DNA from: Ciona intestinalis
Lineage: Eukaryota > Chordata > Ascidiacea > Phlebobranchia > Cionidae
DNA: 64,000 nt
Direction: 5' to 3'
Assembly (NCBI RefSeq): GCF_000224145.3
Contig: NC_020166.2
Location: 8,394,050-8,458,049 of the forward strand
This document shows positions 38,101 to 51,518 of the stretch, in pieces. Made by a program: the position numbers and the translations under genes. The notes below the pieces were generated by a model. It ran no database searches and was not told the origin of the DNA. It saw only the letters and a program-made list of their open reading frames with translations. The stretch's first letter is position 1. Every line of letters starts with the position of its first letter.

Positions 38101-41100
38101 ATATTACACTTTTGTTGTAAAAACAAATTTGATATCATACTTTCATTTTTTTTTGTTAATGCAAATTTTGTCAAGCATCTATTTTAATGCAAAAGCCACA
38201 AAATTTCAAGCAATATTGTACTTTTTTTTTAGAACAAATCCTACGTCAAGTCTTGTACATTTATATTAATGCACAAAGCGTGATTGGCATTTTAAAAGTT
38301 GGTTCATGTTTTCATTTTCTGTTACCGTCTCATTTGGTATAAAACCATACGTTGCAACATCTAGAAAAAATCTTATGTCAAGTTTTATAAATCTTTAAAA
38401 AGGGACAATAACAAATTGATACAATATTGTGTTTTTATTGAGGTATAATTCCTATTGAGTTTCAAACATCTCTATTAATGCAAAGTCGCAAAATTTAAGC
38501 AAACCAAGTTTTCTCATTTTTCTCTCCAACTTGTACGAGAGAAACATTCTTGGCGGTCACTCAACCATGTAACCACTGTGACATCACACATGACTGGCCA
38601 AGTAAGGTGAATGGAATGCAAACAATGCTGATACAACTCTCATTATGAAGTAACAATGTGATCATTATAATACTACAATCTGCTAATGTGGGTTTGATGT
38701 GTTTACATAGAAATGTTATATTTGGACCAAAAATGGACAAATTTCTTTTTTTATTATTATTGTGTATATAAGACAATGGGGATTAGGAATTCAAACCCAA
38801 ATGTAGGGATTTCTGTTGCAAATATTACTGCATATATTTAATGTTTACAAAAATGGAAATTGGGACAAAAATAGACGTATTTCTGATTTAATTAACGATT
38901 TCCATATTTGTTTCTAAACAACAAAACAATGGGTTTAACACAATGCAAATATTTGTTCATAAATAAAACCATGTGAGCATACATATATATGGTTTTGTAA
39001 GTTTGACCCCAAAGTTACAACTTATCAAAATGAATACAACTTCAAAAATGAAAACAAATAACCAAATACTTTCCACCCAACACAGCGAAAATATCCAGGT
39101 TGTACAAATATATATGAAATAAAGGAATATAATCAAATTTGTTCAGCAAAACTTATCAAAAATAGAAACAATTAATCAAAATATTTGACAGCAAAGACAC
39201 CTATGTTGTATAACGGTGTCGAAAAGAAGTTTTTAATCAATTTTGTCAATCAGTTAGTCAGTTACCAACCAGACAGTATTGATTTGAAAGTTACAATTTC
39301 ACCGAAATAGAAACAATAAATCGAATACTTGTCGTTTCATTATATTGGCACGATTGTCAACACAACAATCGCATGGTTTATGATGTCATTTCCTACATTG
39401 CTGCATGCAGTGTTGCGCAATACAAAAACATACAGTGCAAAAGATGCACAGTGTTTTGTAAAATGAAACACTGGTAGTTGGTGAATATTCAATTTACATT
39501 GCAGCTTTTAAACAAATGCTTGAATTTGATTGGAAATTCATGTTTACATTGATTTTATGATTTTTAACATGTGTTACATGGGATGACACACTGACACTAG
39601 TATTAGGTGGTCACTTTTTACTGAACACTAATGTTATGCCGTTGTTACTAAAGGCATACCTCAACACAAGTAAATATCCCTTCTGGTAAAGCTTGATTTA
39701 AAATCTGATGGTTTAATCTAAATTTGAAAATAATGTTCAAACGTATATCCTAACGTAGTTATTTTTATTTATGAATGTTTGTGGCACTCTCGTAATGCAT
39801 TAATAGGAATTTGACACCTTATTATTACAATTTTTCTTGTTACATAAAAATTTGTTGTACAACTTTTAGTGGTATAAAAAACACATTAAAACCAGTACAC
39901 CAGTGATGCCAGACAAAAATCCTGGTACACCAGTGATGCCAGACAAATTATATGAATTTCACCAGTGATGCCAGACAAATCATATGAATTTCACCAGTGA
40001 TGCCAGACAAATCATATGAATTTCACCAGTGATGCCAGACAAATTATATGAATTTCACCAGTGATGCCAGACAAATCATATGAATTTTACTGGTCAACAC
40101 AGCCTATGGAAAGATAAGGATTACATGTAAGAACAAGGATAAAGTATTTTCCTCCTATATCACAAATGATAAACATGGATAACATAACCACAATGTACAA
40201 GATTAAGTAATAGGAAATTTGATGCAAACAAATAAAGTCCAATGAATAGTGTACTTATGCGTATATTTCGCTTAAAATCATTAGACTCTTATTTGAACAG
40301 AATCTGTACATATGATTACAGCAGGGTTGGAGAAGAGGACACCCATAGCATATAATACTCTTTGGAGAAAAAAAAACTCGTTACCAGACCATTTTATTTA
40401 TATACAATCTGTATTATAGGTGTATTAGAAATGTGAAAAGACTTTCTGACAGTTGTTAGGATCACCAAACCAGCAACTGCAACCTTATATACAATCTTAG
40501 ATAAAAAAATTGTTTGCGACTTGAAAAATACTCGCTTTAGAATATATGTATGTAGAGGCATAACAGGAAAATGTGACCACTTATGCCTGTCAGGAAGCAT
40601 GACATTTATAGACAGAATGTTACAGCATAAGATGGGCATTAACCTTATAATAACCTTTCCCATATAAGGTATATACGGTAATTCATACATCCTTACAAGT
40701 TTATAAGAATGTATATGGAGCTGAATTGACGCAACAAACATTGGGGTTGCCAATTAAGGATTATGAGTTGTATGACACAACAGTGGCCATTGTTAGGTGA
40801 CTATGATGTCACACTTCCTTTCTTATACAAAGGAAACAACAAGATTTCCTTTTAAGATCATCAAGGTTGAAAGAAATAAGATATCTTAGTGTTGTTGATG
40901 CTAGACAACAGGAAATATATATTTATATTTGACAATAGATTTCAAACTGGTGTTATAATGTTATATAAAGAACTGATTAAAATTAACATAAAAAGTTTCT
41001 AGCATTGAAATTAACATAATTTTTTTTAAAACCCAATATGCCGCTATACAAGGAACATAGAAACATGTATTTCTTTTGACAATACATTTCAAGGACAAAT

Positions 41101-44100
41101 CTTCCAATATAAACCATAGAGTACTGTGGGGTAAGATAGGACTCCTTTAGGATTAAATTAACATAAATTTATAAAAAAAACAATGTTTCTTCGGGCCTGT
41201 GACGATTTATTTAACTTATGATACTTTTACCAGAAAATCTGTTCTTGGAAAAAAAGATAACAGATATATTTTCTGTGTTCCACCTAATTGTTTACATCAC
41301 AATTATTATCTTATACCTATTATTACATCATAGTTAAGCTGGCATTGTTGAGTTAATCATCCATTTACTAGATTATGATGTCATAATCTCTTGTGTTTTT
41401 CATTTTCTCCGTAAATGTTAGACAAACATAAAGGTGAAAGTGTAAGTTGGTATTATGCCAGCGCTTCTTAAAATTGTTGCTGTCTAAATATTGAAATATA
41501 AATTAATAGCAAAGCTTGGCGAACATGTATCTGAAACTATATTTTACATAACTTTTCTTAAAAATAAAACCAAATTGCAGCCCAAATTTGGGTTCAAACA
41601 AAGGGGTATAAAGCGTTACAACAAATTCACCAAAATTTCAGCAGCTGAAAAAGTAAATCAATTCAATTTTATTGGACTGAAAAAAATAAACAATTTGACA
41701 AGTAAGGCCCTGGTTAAACCAGATGACAGCTAGGAGTTCAAGTGAATAGTTGCGGTTCTTAGAAACATTTATATGGTTGCCTGAGGCTATGATAGACATT
41801 GTACATGAATGTAACACGATACACCTAATACTAAGTGACAAACTACTAAAATTAGATAACTTTGAAAATTAGATAACTTATAATTAAATGAATATCTGCA
41901 AGAATAAAAGAATTTGTAAAATTTACATATGACTTTCCACTGTAAAATAAAAGTAACTTTTGTAATATAATATGGAGGCAATATATTAAATGCAATTTTG
42001 TGACCAAGTATTTGTATTCTGGGCGTGGGGGTAATCGGCCTACTTTAAGACACATGAATACTTATAAAATTTATGGAATTTTACAATAAAAACCAAAAGT
42101 AACTTAACTCAAAGATTTCAGCTCAAATGCAATTTTGTGACCAAGTATTTGTATTCTGGGCGGGGGGGTAATCGGCCTACTTTGAGAGACCTAATATTAA
42201 TTCAGAATAAAATAGTAGCTGCCAGCAGCTCTGTACATTATATATATTTTTTATAAATCAATTTAATTTGCTAAGTGCTTCTAGGTAAACATCTAAATAA
42301 AAATATTCATTTTTTATGAGTAATGGACCAACTTTGGTCTAAATCCCAGGTCCCATAACTTTAAATATTTAAAATACTATTTCTCAATTATGTTTAACAA
42401 TATCAATTGTATCTTTATGTGACATCATAATATACATGAATAGTCAGTGTGATGCGGGATGACAATACATTTAACTGACCAATGGAAACAAAACAAATAA
42501 AAATGACAACAACTCAAATATTGATTCATATAACATAGGTCAGTAGAGAAGTGATGTAACCACAAAGATATCTAAGCTGTGCCACTAAAGCTATGAATGT
42601 TTGCTCTGTGGTTTGCTATGAGCAATAAAATGATACTTGTGGTTTGAAACTTATATATTGGCGGCATATTTTAAACCGCCATGTGTGTTTTGCACTTCAA
42701 AGCAGGATCAGTATTTACACTGGAAAAGTGGAAAGAAACTTTTTTTAAATTTTTTACCTTAACAAAATCCTAAACATTTTAAATTTCTAAATATTGAAAT
42801 ACTTTACTTTACAATGCTGTGTTGAAATTCCTTCTTATAACTTGGGAAACATATCTGACTATAAATGTAGGCAGTATATATATAACTACAAAATCTGGCA
42901 TATTGAATATCTCTTATGAAACGTTCCAATATCCTTTTTATTTATTACACAGAATGGAATATTATATCAATTTGGCCTTTTCTATAACCACTCATTTTAA
43001 TTGCAAAACAATGTCCAAAGTTTCAAAAGTTGTGGAAAAAATAAAATATTACAGGTGAATAAATAGAAATGGTCAACACTGCAAAAAGCATCTGGCAACA
43101 CTGAAACTTGTAACAAGGAAACAGGAAGTGATGTCATAAGATTGTATCGAGCTGAATGCATGGAACATGACTTCCTTGCATTTTGCAAACTTTCAGATTT
43201 TGCTCTTACGTTTACAAATGTTGGGTGGGCAATGGTACAACGTATTTTAAACCAACACTTTCATAGTTTCACATACAGTAATGGACATAAGGCTCCAGGC
43301 TGAAGTATATGTATGTGTGTGTAAAGGATGTGTTTGTATGGGTGTATGCTTTCACAATGACACATTTAGAAGCAACAACAACATTTTATACAATCAGAAA
43401 CCATAAAATACATTTATTGGTGATATAGTAGGTTCAGGTAACACAGGACATGCTTTCATTTTGTTTTATGTGGTAGTAAACAAAGAATATTAACAAAATT
43501 ATCTTCACCACTCCCATAGACTGTTGTTAATTGTTTAAAACAGGATCAGAGTACTTGAACAAGGCTAATTGTTATAAACGCGTTTAGGAAATATGGGATA
43601 TTAGGTGCTATATCCATCTTACCCCACAGTAATATCAATATTTCAAACAATTTCAATTCAAACTATAGGCTTTATGTAATGTATTTATTCATAATATGTC
43701 ACTCAGTTAAGTGCATATTGTGTTTCAAGGCCAACATTCACTTATACTCAATAAACACAAGTCCCATGAGGCTTAAACAAGTTTATATTCTAACTAGAAT
43801 TTCAAAAAGAGCTTAGTGTTCTGCAACAATAGCCATTGTGGTTGTTCATTTATAAACAATTATGATGCAACAGTAGGCTGTGTGATGCTTGGTTAGTTAT
43901 TTACAATTAAATAAATTGGCGTTTTGACTTTAACAAAGTTAAACCTCTAAACTTATAACATGCTGGGTAACCAATTAGAGATAATAAGCCTCACTGTGGG
44001 TGCCTGAACAATTTGTACAACAAATAATACAATGTACTTAAACATACCAGTATCAGTATGCATATAGTATTTGCACCAAACTAATAAACTACTTAAAACA

Positions 44101-47100
44101 TAGAGTGAAATATCCACCTAACACTCCAAATACAAAATGTTTGGAAAGCAGAACTTATTAATACTTTTTGTGGTTTTAATTTGTGTCTTTCGCAAAATCC
44201 CATTTTCCCAATCAATATGTGCTTTAACACAACCAAATTTAAATTTTAATATAGCAGGCCAACTATGGTCCACACCTCAGGTCCAATGGTTTACCACACT
44301 GTACAGGCATCACCCGTATAGACATAGAATAGAATAGAATAATAATATAAGAAGACAAAACATCTTACTTTTGGGTTGAGGTCGAAAAATGAGTAGAATT
44401 TGAATCGCAGGAAAATGATGCTGTGCTCAGTGACGCCTTGCTCCATTAAACATCTTGAACTGTCCAGCCATCTAAGCAGGGGTAAAAACAACTTTAGAAA
44501 TAGCTTTGAAAGAATGATAAACAAGTAACATCTTAAATAGGGCATAGGGGTAATGGTAATGGGCCAAGTCTGGCCTAAATCTCGGGTTCCATCAAATGCC
44601 GCGCTGTAGGACCTGATCCATTTAGAACAGAATATTCAAACAAAATATTCACCCTGTGTTATATCTTGCTTTATCCAATAAGTTTTTTGGTCGAAACAGA
44701 TTAGCAAGCGCAAAAGTTGATGGTTTTGCTGATGTTGTGAGAAGCTTTGGGTCAACGTATGCACTGTCGAGAAACTCTAAACTGTGAGACGCCATTGGTG
44801 ATCCCTTCATATTCTTTGGTGTGAGTGTATTGTACATAGGGGAGCCTGGGAGATTGTGGGATTAGATTATTGAGTGTTTGGTGAAACTTAAAACAATGCA
44901 ATTAGAAAAAAGTTGGTCTAAATGAGTGTATTATATGCAACACTGAAATTGGAATTATGTTGGTCTATGCAAACAGATAAAAAACTTTTACTAATCCAAG
45001 TGAAGAGTTCATTACTTTGGTTTACAGAACTTAAAAAAATATCTGTACTTTGCCTAGTTTGTAAGTACATTAACCGATGTTAAACTATATCCATCTTACA
45101 CACTTTAAACATCTTAAAATTAAGCCACCCACTTCAAATACTGCATGATTGCATATGTTATGATACAATTATCTATAATTTAGGTTGCTAAACAATCTAT
45201 AGCACCCTCAGTACAGATTAGATGCAGAAGTTAGGTTAATCATTTAAAACTTAGAATCATAAAATATGGGTAATTATTGGTGATAAATTATTAGGAATTG
45301 TACATAATTTATTTGTGCCTATTTTTTATTAATAAAATTATTTTATGTTACTAAAATCAGAAAAATAATCAAAACTAATTAATGTCTATTAAAAAAACCA
45401 CCAGGCATAGTTTAAAGAGTTAAGATGTAGGCCAGATTTGGCTCACCAATTATGTACAAACTAACAACATTACGTAGCAACGTCAGCAACCGTTATAGGC
45501 CTATCATAATTAAACACTCACTAAAACAAGATATTTGACCAATATATTCTATTCTATATCTATTGGTGAATTTCTGGTTGGAAGACCTAGGATTTATACC
45601 AGATTTGGTTATTACCCAAATGACTACTTATTTATTTAATTGTAAATTATAACTGTATGGTAAAAAAGAATAATAGAGATACTAAGTCTCTTTACCAGTT
45701 GTGCTTTTACCACTTAACCCAATTATTATTTAATTAAAAGATACAGTATAGGCTACTAAATAGCAGCACAGTTTAGCGTATATTTTAAATATAAACGTTT
45801 AGTTTTATTATTTGATCATTTTAAAGCTATAACAGTAAAGCTGTAGCTTTCATATTCAAGCTTGTATGATTGTTTACAATTTTAAATAAAACAAATATTG
45901 CTATAATGACACAGCATCTACTGCACAACAATAACAACACAGCAAACTATGAAGCACATAATGATTATTGTCAGTGGCGCAACTAGGGGGAGAACAAGGG
46001 AGGTCTCGGCCCCCTATTTTTCGCAAAATATTTTTGAATAAAAATGAGAATTTATTTTTTTATTGATTATCTCTTTGAAAAATTACCATTGTTTTTTGAA
46101 AATTGAAAAGTTTTTTTCCTGGTTACGCCATTGATTGCTATGTAAGCCACAATTAGCAACAACATTTACTATGTTTGTCTCACCTTGGCTGGGTTTAAGC
46201 CTTGCAACATTGAAATGGACTAAGTCAGCATTAAAAGTAATGTTATGTTAAAAAATGCAGGCATTAATTTAAAATAGGCATTAAAAGTAAATATAAAAAT
46301 GCAGACCATAATTTAACAGTAACATTTAAAGTAAATATGTTAAAATTTGCAGACCATAATTTAACACTAATATTCAAAGTAAAGATATGTTAAGAAATGT
46401 AGGCACATTATGTTAAATGTTTGATAAACTTTTTGGTCAAACAGATTTTGTTGTAAGTGCAAATATATAAATTTGCTAGGTCCTGAATACACTTTAAAGG
46501 TAGATATAAATATAAGCAGAATAACGTTGAATACCTGGGGTGTAGGGTGAGGTCGGGGTAAGACCTGGGGTTAACACATTAGGGGTAAGTAAGCCCCCTG
46601 ATTCCTGGGTCCCATTTGCATTTTGTTTGCTTGATTTTGAAGGGGTGTTGGACTTGTCACCCTTGGATGCTTTCGGAGGGACGAGGATGGATAATTCTTC
46701 GGGGTGACGGATATCTGGGGGAGGTATGGGGTAAGATGGCACAATGGGGTAAAATGTTTAATTTCTGGAGGGAATATCTGGGGTAAGATGGCACAAGGGG
46801 TCAATTAATGTTTAATTTCTGGGGTGAATATCTGGGGTAAGATGGTACAATGGGTAAAATGTTTAATATCTAGGGGAGGTGTGGGGTAAGATGGCACAAG
46901 GGGGGAAATGTTTAATTTCTGGGACCAATATCTGTTGGTTATACTGGGTAAAATGGCACAGGGGTTTTATTGTCTATAACTATTTATACTCTTGAAAAGT
47001 CATTCACAGATTTTTGTTTGAGACTTCGTGTTAACTATTTTTAACAAATAAAGACATTTAAGACACATAGTATTAAATGTGTATATATATATACTTATTT

Positions 47101-49280
47101 TTGCATAGACTTGCACTCTGAATAATATTTTTTGGCTTGAAAATAAGCAAATTTTTATTATACATATTCATTATGGCCTGATTGAACACCATGCTTGTGG
47201 ATTTGTCTTTCAAATGAAATTGTACAAATTTTGGAGGAAACTTTTTGGAGGAAACTTTTTGCAGGCAATCTGGTCATTTTTATGCTAATCTTTTGGTCAA
47301 AGGTCAAAACCAATTCAGGTTTTAAAAAATTAAAATATATAACATATGCAATAGTGTATAAAACCTGAAACTTACCAAAAAATTTACAGATTTCAATAAC
47401 TGTGTGGAGAACCTTTGCAGCAAAGTTGACGCGAATGTTAGCGTATTGCAAATCTGGTAGTTGTACTTTTACTACCTGTAAACAAATGAAGATGGTTAGG
47501 TAAAATGTGTAGTATATATATATATATATATATAGTGGCGCAGCAAGAAAAAAATAAAGGAAGGGTTTTAATCGAAAAAATTGTTCAAAAAAAATTTGTT
47601 TTTAACTTAAAAGAAAAAAATTTTTTTTGGGAGTTTAAAAGAGGGGGGGGGGGATCACGACCCACGAACCCCCCTCCCCCCCTTGGCTGCGCCACTGTAT
47701 ATATATATATATATTGTATTATTTACTTTTGGTGGTGTTTAAGAACATCCTGCTTTTTTTAGAAAATTTATAATTTTATTATTAAATGTATCTATGTATG
47801 GCCATGTTTGAAATTATTTGAAAATTTACCAAAGGGATCAAAACTCTATAAATAAAGAATAAAGATCCACTGCTATATACCTTGTGTTTAGGTGTGTATA
47901 GTAACACTGCATCTGCTTGAACCTCGTATTTCCCCAAAACTTGTCCCATCTTATCCAACCATTTGCAAGCCTTGGGCCACCATAACTCGTAGTCCGACCA
48001 ACTCTTCGTAATATCTACAAATAAGATGATTGTTAATGTAAAATTAACCAAGTAAACCAATGCAAAAAAGGAAGAAACATATCCAAAACCTAACAGATAT
48101 AACAAAACTCTTGGTAATATCTGCATAATAAAATGAGTGTCTATGTAAACCAATGTAAAAAATACAAAATGTGAAAAATGAAGAAAAAGATTTAAAATTG
48201 ATTAGATATATATAATATAATATATATAAAGTATATAAAAATGAAAAACATAAACACTTGGGGAAAAAATGTCTCTTACTTAAAAAACATGTGTGTATAA
48301 TTGTCATTTTATAAGTTTTATTTATATAATCTGGAAAGAACCACAAAAAATACAAGATGATATGTGGTGCGGGCTTTTATTATACTGGTCAAGCAAACTA
48401 ATGCAAAAAAGGAGAAAACATCTAAAACTTAACAGATATATATAAGAAATGTGCCAGTTTCACAAATATTGGTCACAATAAAAATAATTTCAAACTTTTC
48501 TCCCCAACCCATATTTGCATTATCGCATCACACAAAGAAATTTCTCACAAATTAATTCAACTGTTTGTCTTGATCCACACTCAACTGTGATGTCACAAAG
48601 GAACAAATATGATAAGTAGGTCGTGTTTATTCACCCTTTCATGGATCACAATGACAATAAGGAATTACCAGAATATCCCATTACATTCCAAACACATTAC
48701 ACTAACACCCACACAAGATAATGTGACACGCTTGTTTTAAGACAGTTCAGTAAATTTAAATGGTTACAGAATATCTATCATCAAATGTGTTATTTAAAAA
48801 AAGTACATAACACCCAAGATTTTTAATAAAGTGTGCAACAAAACACTGGTAAACAGACTAACCTTATATCAAAGATTTTATAGAAATTGCTTTTCCGAAG
48901 TCCCTATATATTATACGTAGACAGTGGTATACATATATTAGAAACATACGTTGATATGTGATAGCTTAAATAACACAAGAAATTATGGAGTAACAGAAAA
49001 CAGCAGGATGAAATAAATTGAAAATTCTTCTACTCTATAAAACTTAAACTTCCAATAACAACACAACATGCTCACCGTATTTGCTTTTTAATGAATCCAC
49101 AAGTTTAGCGATGACCCCTCCCACGTGTAGTTCAGTGGTCACCAAGACTGGGATTTCAACTTCCTTTAAAATTTCACCTTGTTCGTTTTTAATTGACATG
49201 TCAGTTACCGTGATTTTTAATTCCCACGATCCGTCGGCATAACGACCGTCGGCCATCCGTACCCCACTTAACGCTGACAT
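35147..49280 (-). CDS. fermt: Kindlin (FERM-domain integrin activator), middle section missing
   Basis: Kindlins bind integrin beta tails and co-activate integrins with talin at adhesions. Visible exons, 5' to 3': 49076-49280, 47881-48014, 47376-47475, 46535-46714, 44653-44845, 44369-44471, 37202-37309, 36635-36757, then 35817-35899 and 35147-35267. Exon 1 starts [20 protein letters not shown] (F0; vertebrate MALDGIRMPDG...). Exon 2 has SWSDYELWW...[17 protein letters not shown]. Exons 4-5 form the long F1 loop and end in [16 protein letters not shown]. Exon 6 gives [11 protein letters not shown]...[10 protein letters not shown]. Exon 7 gives [11 protein letters not shown]...[13 protein letters not shown] (F2). 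The last two exons give [14 protein letters not shown] (F3) and [13 protein letters not shown], then stop TAG. Phases agree across each junction from exon 1 to 8 and across the last pair. About 280-300 residues (PH domain, end of F2, start of F3) are absent between 36635 and 35899, where only about 735 bp including 125 N remain. Vertebrates have three paralogues; which one this represents cannot be said. Confidence 0.93.
35360..35785. mobile_element. SINE-like fragments in the last kindlin intron
   Basis: Core at 35380-35430 (gtacgaagcaaaacacccgt...aacgattgtcat) and a longer copy at 35640-35785 (gaacacctgtgttataaaga, gttgccccgccacgcgagga). Confidence 0.5.
36046..36170. other. Assembly gap (125 N) inside kindlin
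   Basis: It lies in the intron-sized interval where the PH-domain exons should be. No coding sequence can be read on either flank up to the neighbouring exons, so several exons are probably lost here. Confidence 0.85.
36385..36600 (-). mobile_element. Two adjacent SINE-like copies in kindlin
   Basis: Both contain cgtaagcgggca-type cores, aacagaacacccgtgttata and a block ending aaggataaatgagttac. They lie between the gap and kindlin exon 8. Confidence 0.6.
36842..37085. repeat. Two tandem copies of the ggtgaggtc repeat family in kindlin
   Basis: Copies near 36842-36965 and 36975-37085, highly similar to 24675-24935 in BTBD7 (including cactgaggcagtttatagac and cacacctgagacctggga), so the two-copy arrangement itself may be the mobile unit. 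Confidence 0.6.
39897..40092. repeat. 32-bp minisatellite, six copies
   Basis: Unit caccagtgatgccagacaaa + tcatatgaattt. The cagtgatgcc start recurs at 39901, 39931, 39963, 39995, 40027 and 40059; the first interval is 30 bp and the rest are 32 bp. Confidence 0.9.
43424..43634. mobile_element. Palindromic MITE, copy L
   Basis: Ends tatagtaggttcaggtaaca and ccatcttaccccacagtaat; interior core conserved but with an insertion near 43560-43600. Confidence 0.65.
45973..46140. mobile_element. Short inverted-repeat element with tggcgcaactagg ends (hAT-like)
   Basis: Starts cagtggcgcaactaggggga and ends ctggttacgccattg. The interior is A/T-rich and non-coding. A related left end lies at 31397 (cagtggcgtagccagg). 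Confidence 0.5.
46690..46970. repeat. Minisatellite of about 50-65 bp overlapping the kindlin exon 4 acceptor
   Basis: Five units on the + strand begin aattcttcggggtga (46693), aatttctggaggga (46760), aatttctggggtga (46814), aatatctaggggagg (46865) and aatttctgggacca (46914). Most continue atatctggggtaagatggca. The first unit spans the start of kindlin exon 4 (acceptor at 46714/46715), so the other units carry look-alike acceptors on the minus strand. Confidence 0.75.
47534..47697. mobile_element. Inverted-repeat element inserted in a TA microsatellite
   Basis: Left end agtggcgcagcaag, right end cttggctgcgccact, flanked on both sides by (ta)n. It is related to the elements at 31397 and 45973. 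Confidence 0.65.
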
Positions 49281-50749
49281 TTTTACTCCGAATACGATGC
49301 AACAGTTTAAAACTAATGTATTATGACACACAGTAGAAACTAGTATCTAAGGTTATAACAGCATCACATAAACTGGAGACAAAGACAATGGTTTTAAATA
49401 TGTTTTCTGTATTAGCTCTGGATTTTTTTATTTGAAAAAAGTGTTTTTGAAAAAAAAGTAAATATGTTTTCAAAAAAAGTAAATATATACATGTTTTCGA
49501 AAATGTGCACAGAATATTACATAACTGTTCCCACTGTTTACATGCACTTTAAAGACATACATGTTCTCTTTTTAGGCCTTATAAATAGAACAGAATAACT
49601 TCACTGTCATATTGTGACCATATTATGTTCATATATAGAACAACAACAACATAAATATTTCATGCAGCATGAATCATATGTGTGTAACTGTATATCCACA
49701 CACTTTAGTTGTTACAACTATTTAGCATTAAACAACTGAATGCCTTGTTACATCAAAAAATACAAGAAAGTAAATTAATTGTTCTATTTCAGAAAAGAAT
49801 TTCAACATAAATAATGTAAAAATCATAAACTGGCAGTAAAATTAAAAGTAAAACAACTTTAAAATTATTATGAATTGATATAAGGGCTAACGAAAATGAT
49901 CTAATTCGGAAGTTTCGATTTATTATTACTAACATAATGACAAAACCAGAAAAACACACACATTACATAAACACAAGAACAATTTCATTTACCACACTAT
50001 TTTTACTTTATACCAAACGGGAAAAACTTTCACCCTTTTTTTTTGTTCAGTAACACTAAACTTTGACATAAAGTCCTAAGCGACTCCTAATTGTCAAACG
50101 GCATTTATACCAGAACGAAATATCCAATAAACTGTAAACTTATTTACCCGGCTATATCTAAACTATTTTCCGGCGGCACATCGCCTATCCTTATAAGGAT
50201 AGACACACCGAACACGCAGTGTGCCAATTCTTCTAAACAGCTTCGAGGAACGGAGACACCCAAATACACAACTCCCCGAACATACTTCTAGTCTTGCTCT
50301 CTCACGCGACAAGCGGTTAAAATATATTAAAATCATGCCCGCTAGAGTGCGCTAAATGTAAAGTAGAATTGAACTTACAATTTCAATTCTAGTTACGGAC
50401 TGTAGTTGCCAGATTTGTTATATACAAATGTCGGATTCAAAACTTGAAGCCAAATATAGAAATGTTTATCTATGCAATGAACCGCAGCAGGGCCAATGAA
50501 AAGGCTGTTGCAATAAAACATAACAAGTTATTGCAATACAAACTGAAGTGGAACGCAAACTTGCGTTAATTTTAAGTATCGTTTGTTCGCTACAATCGTT
50601 TTCGTTACAATTTGTCGCTGTTGTGTTATTATCACTATCGTGTTGTAAACTTTATATGCAATAAAAAAAAATAAAAAAAATTCTAGTTATGGACAAATAT
50701 TTATGTTAGTCTGTAACAAAAAGGTTGTTACTTAACAACTGATTGATAA

Positions 50750-51185
50750 GAACTATTCTCGCGTGGCGCGACAACACGGGGTTCGTTTATACAACTTGTG
50801 TCTGCTTACGAACTGTCATGTGTATAGTAGTTTGAGGGAGATGGGTGACATTTTTTCTTCTATTTTCTTGTCTAACTAGGTAGTAAACAAAGAACATTCA
50901 AAGAATTATTAAACCATATGTTCATGACTCCGATAGACCGTTGTTGATTGCATAAATCGTTGTTAAAACACGATTATTTAGATATTATGTGCTGAAGCCC
51001 CTAAAGGTGTCGCGTATTCTCCCAACCTACTATATAACGGTTATTATTTTTATAATGTGTGGCTAACAAGTTGGACAACCCATCAGTGACCACTTAGTTA
51101 GAGCAACTGCCGTTAAATTTCTTGCCCAGGAACACATATGGGCTACAGGCAGGCGGACCCGCCAACCACTCTGCCACTGGTCCGG
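50750..51185. mobile_element. SINE-like element split by MITE copy M
   Basis: The SINE left part (cgcgtggcgcgacaacacgg ... gaactgtcatgtgta) stops at the MITE, and the right part (acggttattatttttataat, gacaacccatcagtgaccac, cttgcccaggaacacat) resumes after it. The end, on the minus strand, holds a tRNA-like GTGGCAGAGTGGTTGGCGGG box. Confidence 0.65.
50823..51034. mobile_element. Palindromic MITE, copy M, nested in a SINE
   Basis: Ends tatagtagtttgagggagat and ttctcccaacctactata. Confidence 0.75.
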
Positions 51186-51324
51186 ACATATTTAAGCAAT
51201 TTGTTCCTAGCTTATTTGGCAGGTTATGCAACACTGCTACGAACTTCCCATATTTCCTGTATTTTCCCATGTTGCGTTTATTTCTAGAACACAAATCACC
51301 TTTGTATAACTGTAAATATTATTT

Positions 51325-51518
51325 ACAGTAAGATGGGAAAAGACGGGACACACCTTTAGTACATAATATCCAAATATCCTGATCGTGTTTTAAACAATTA
51401 ACAATGGTCTATGGGAGTCGTGAGGATACAGTCTTGTAATTCTTGTTCTTTGTGTACTACCAAATGTGACGATAAAATAGAATGAAAAGGTGTCCCAACT
51501 TCCCCCACCCTACTATAT
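51325..51518. mobile_element. Palindromic MITE, copy N
   Basis: Ends agtaagatgggaaaagacgg and acttcccccaccctactata; opposite orientation to copy M. Confidence 0.7.

Larger units (their letters stand above)
37310..44368. other. Large kindlin intron 6 (7 kb)
   Basis: No coding exon is recognised. It contains the 32-bp minisatellite (39897-40090), a 57-bp direct duplication (41990-42048 and 42118-42182), a MITE fragment near 41119, MITE copy L and a ggtgaggtc-family copy at 44222-44345. Frames such as 40394-40753 and 37901-38269 lack codon bias or homology. Confidence 0.6.

Noticed and set aside
37901..38269. 122-codon plus-strand frame
   Set aside because: AT-rich, Phe/Lys/Asn-dominated translation in a kindlin intron with no family similarity.
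39897..40092. Regularly spaced repeats resembling a CRISPR array
   Set aside because: The units are contiguous near-identical 32-bp copies without unique spacers, in a eukaryotic intron; it is a minisatellite.
41119..41260. Possible further MITE copy
   Set aside because: Only the left end (tactgtggggtaagatagga) matches; no right end was found, so it is at most a fragment.
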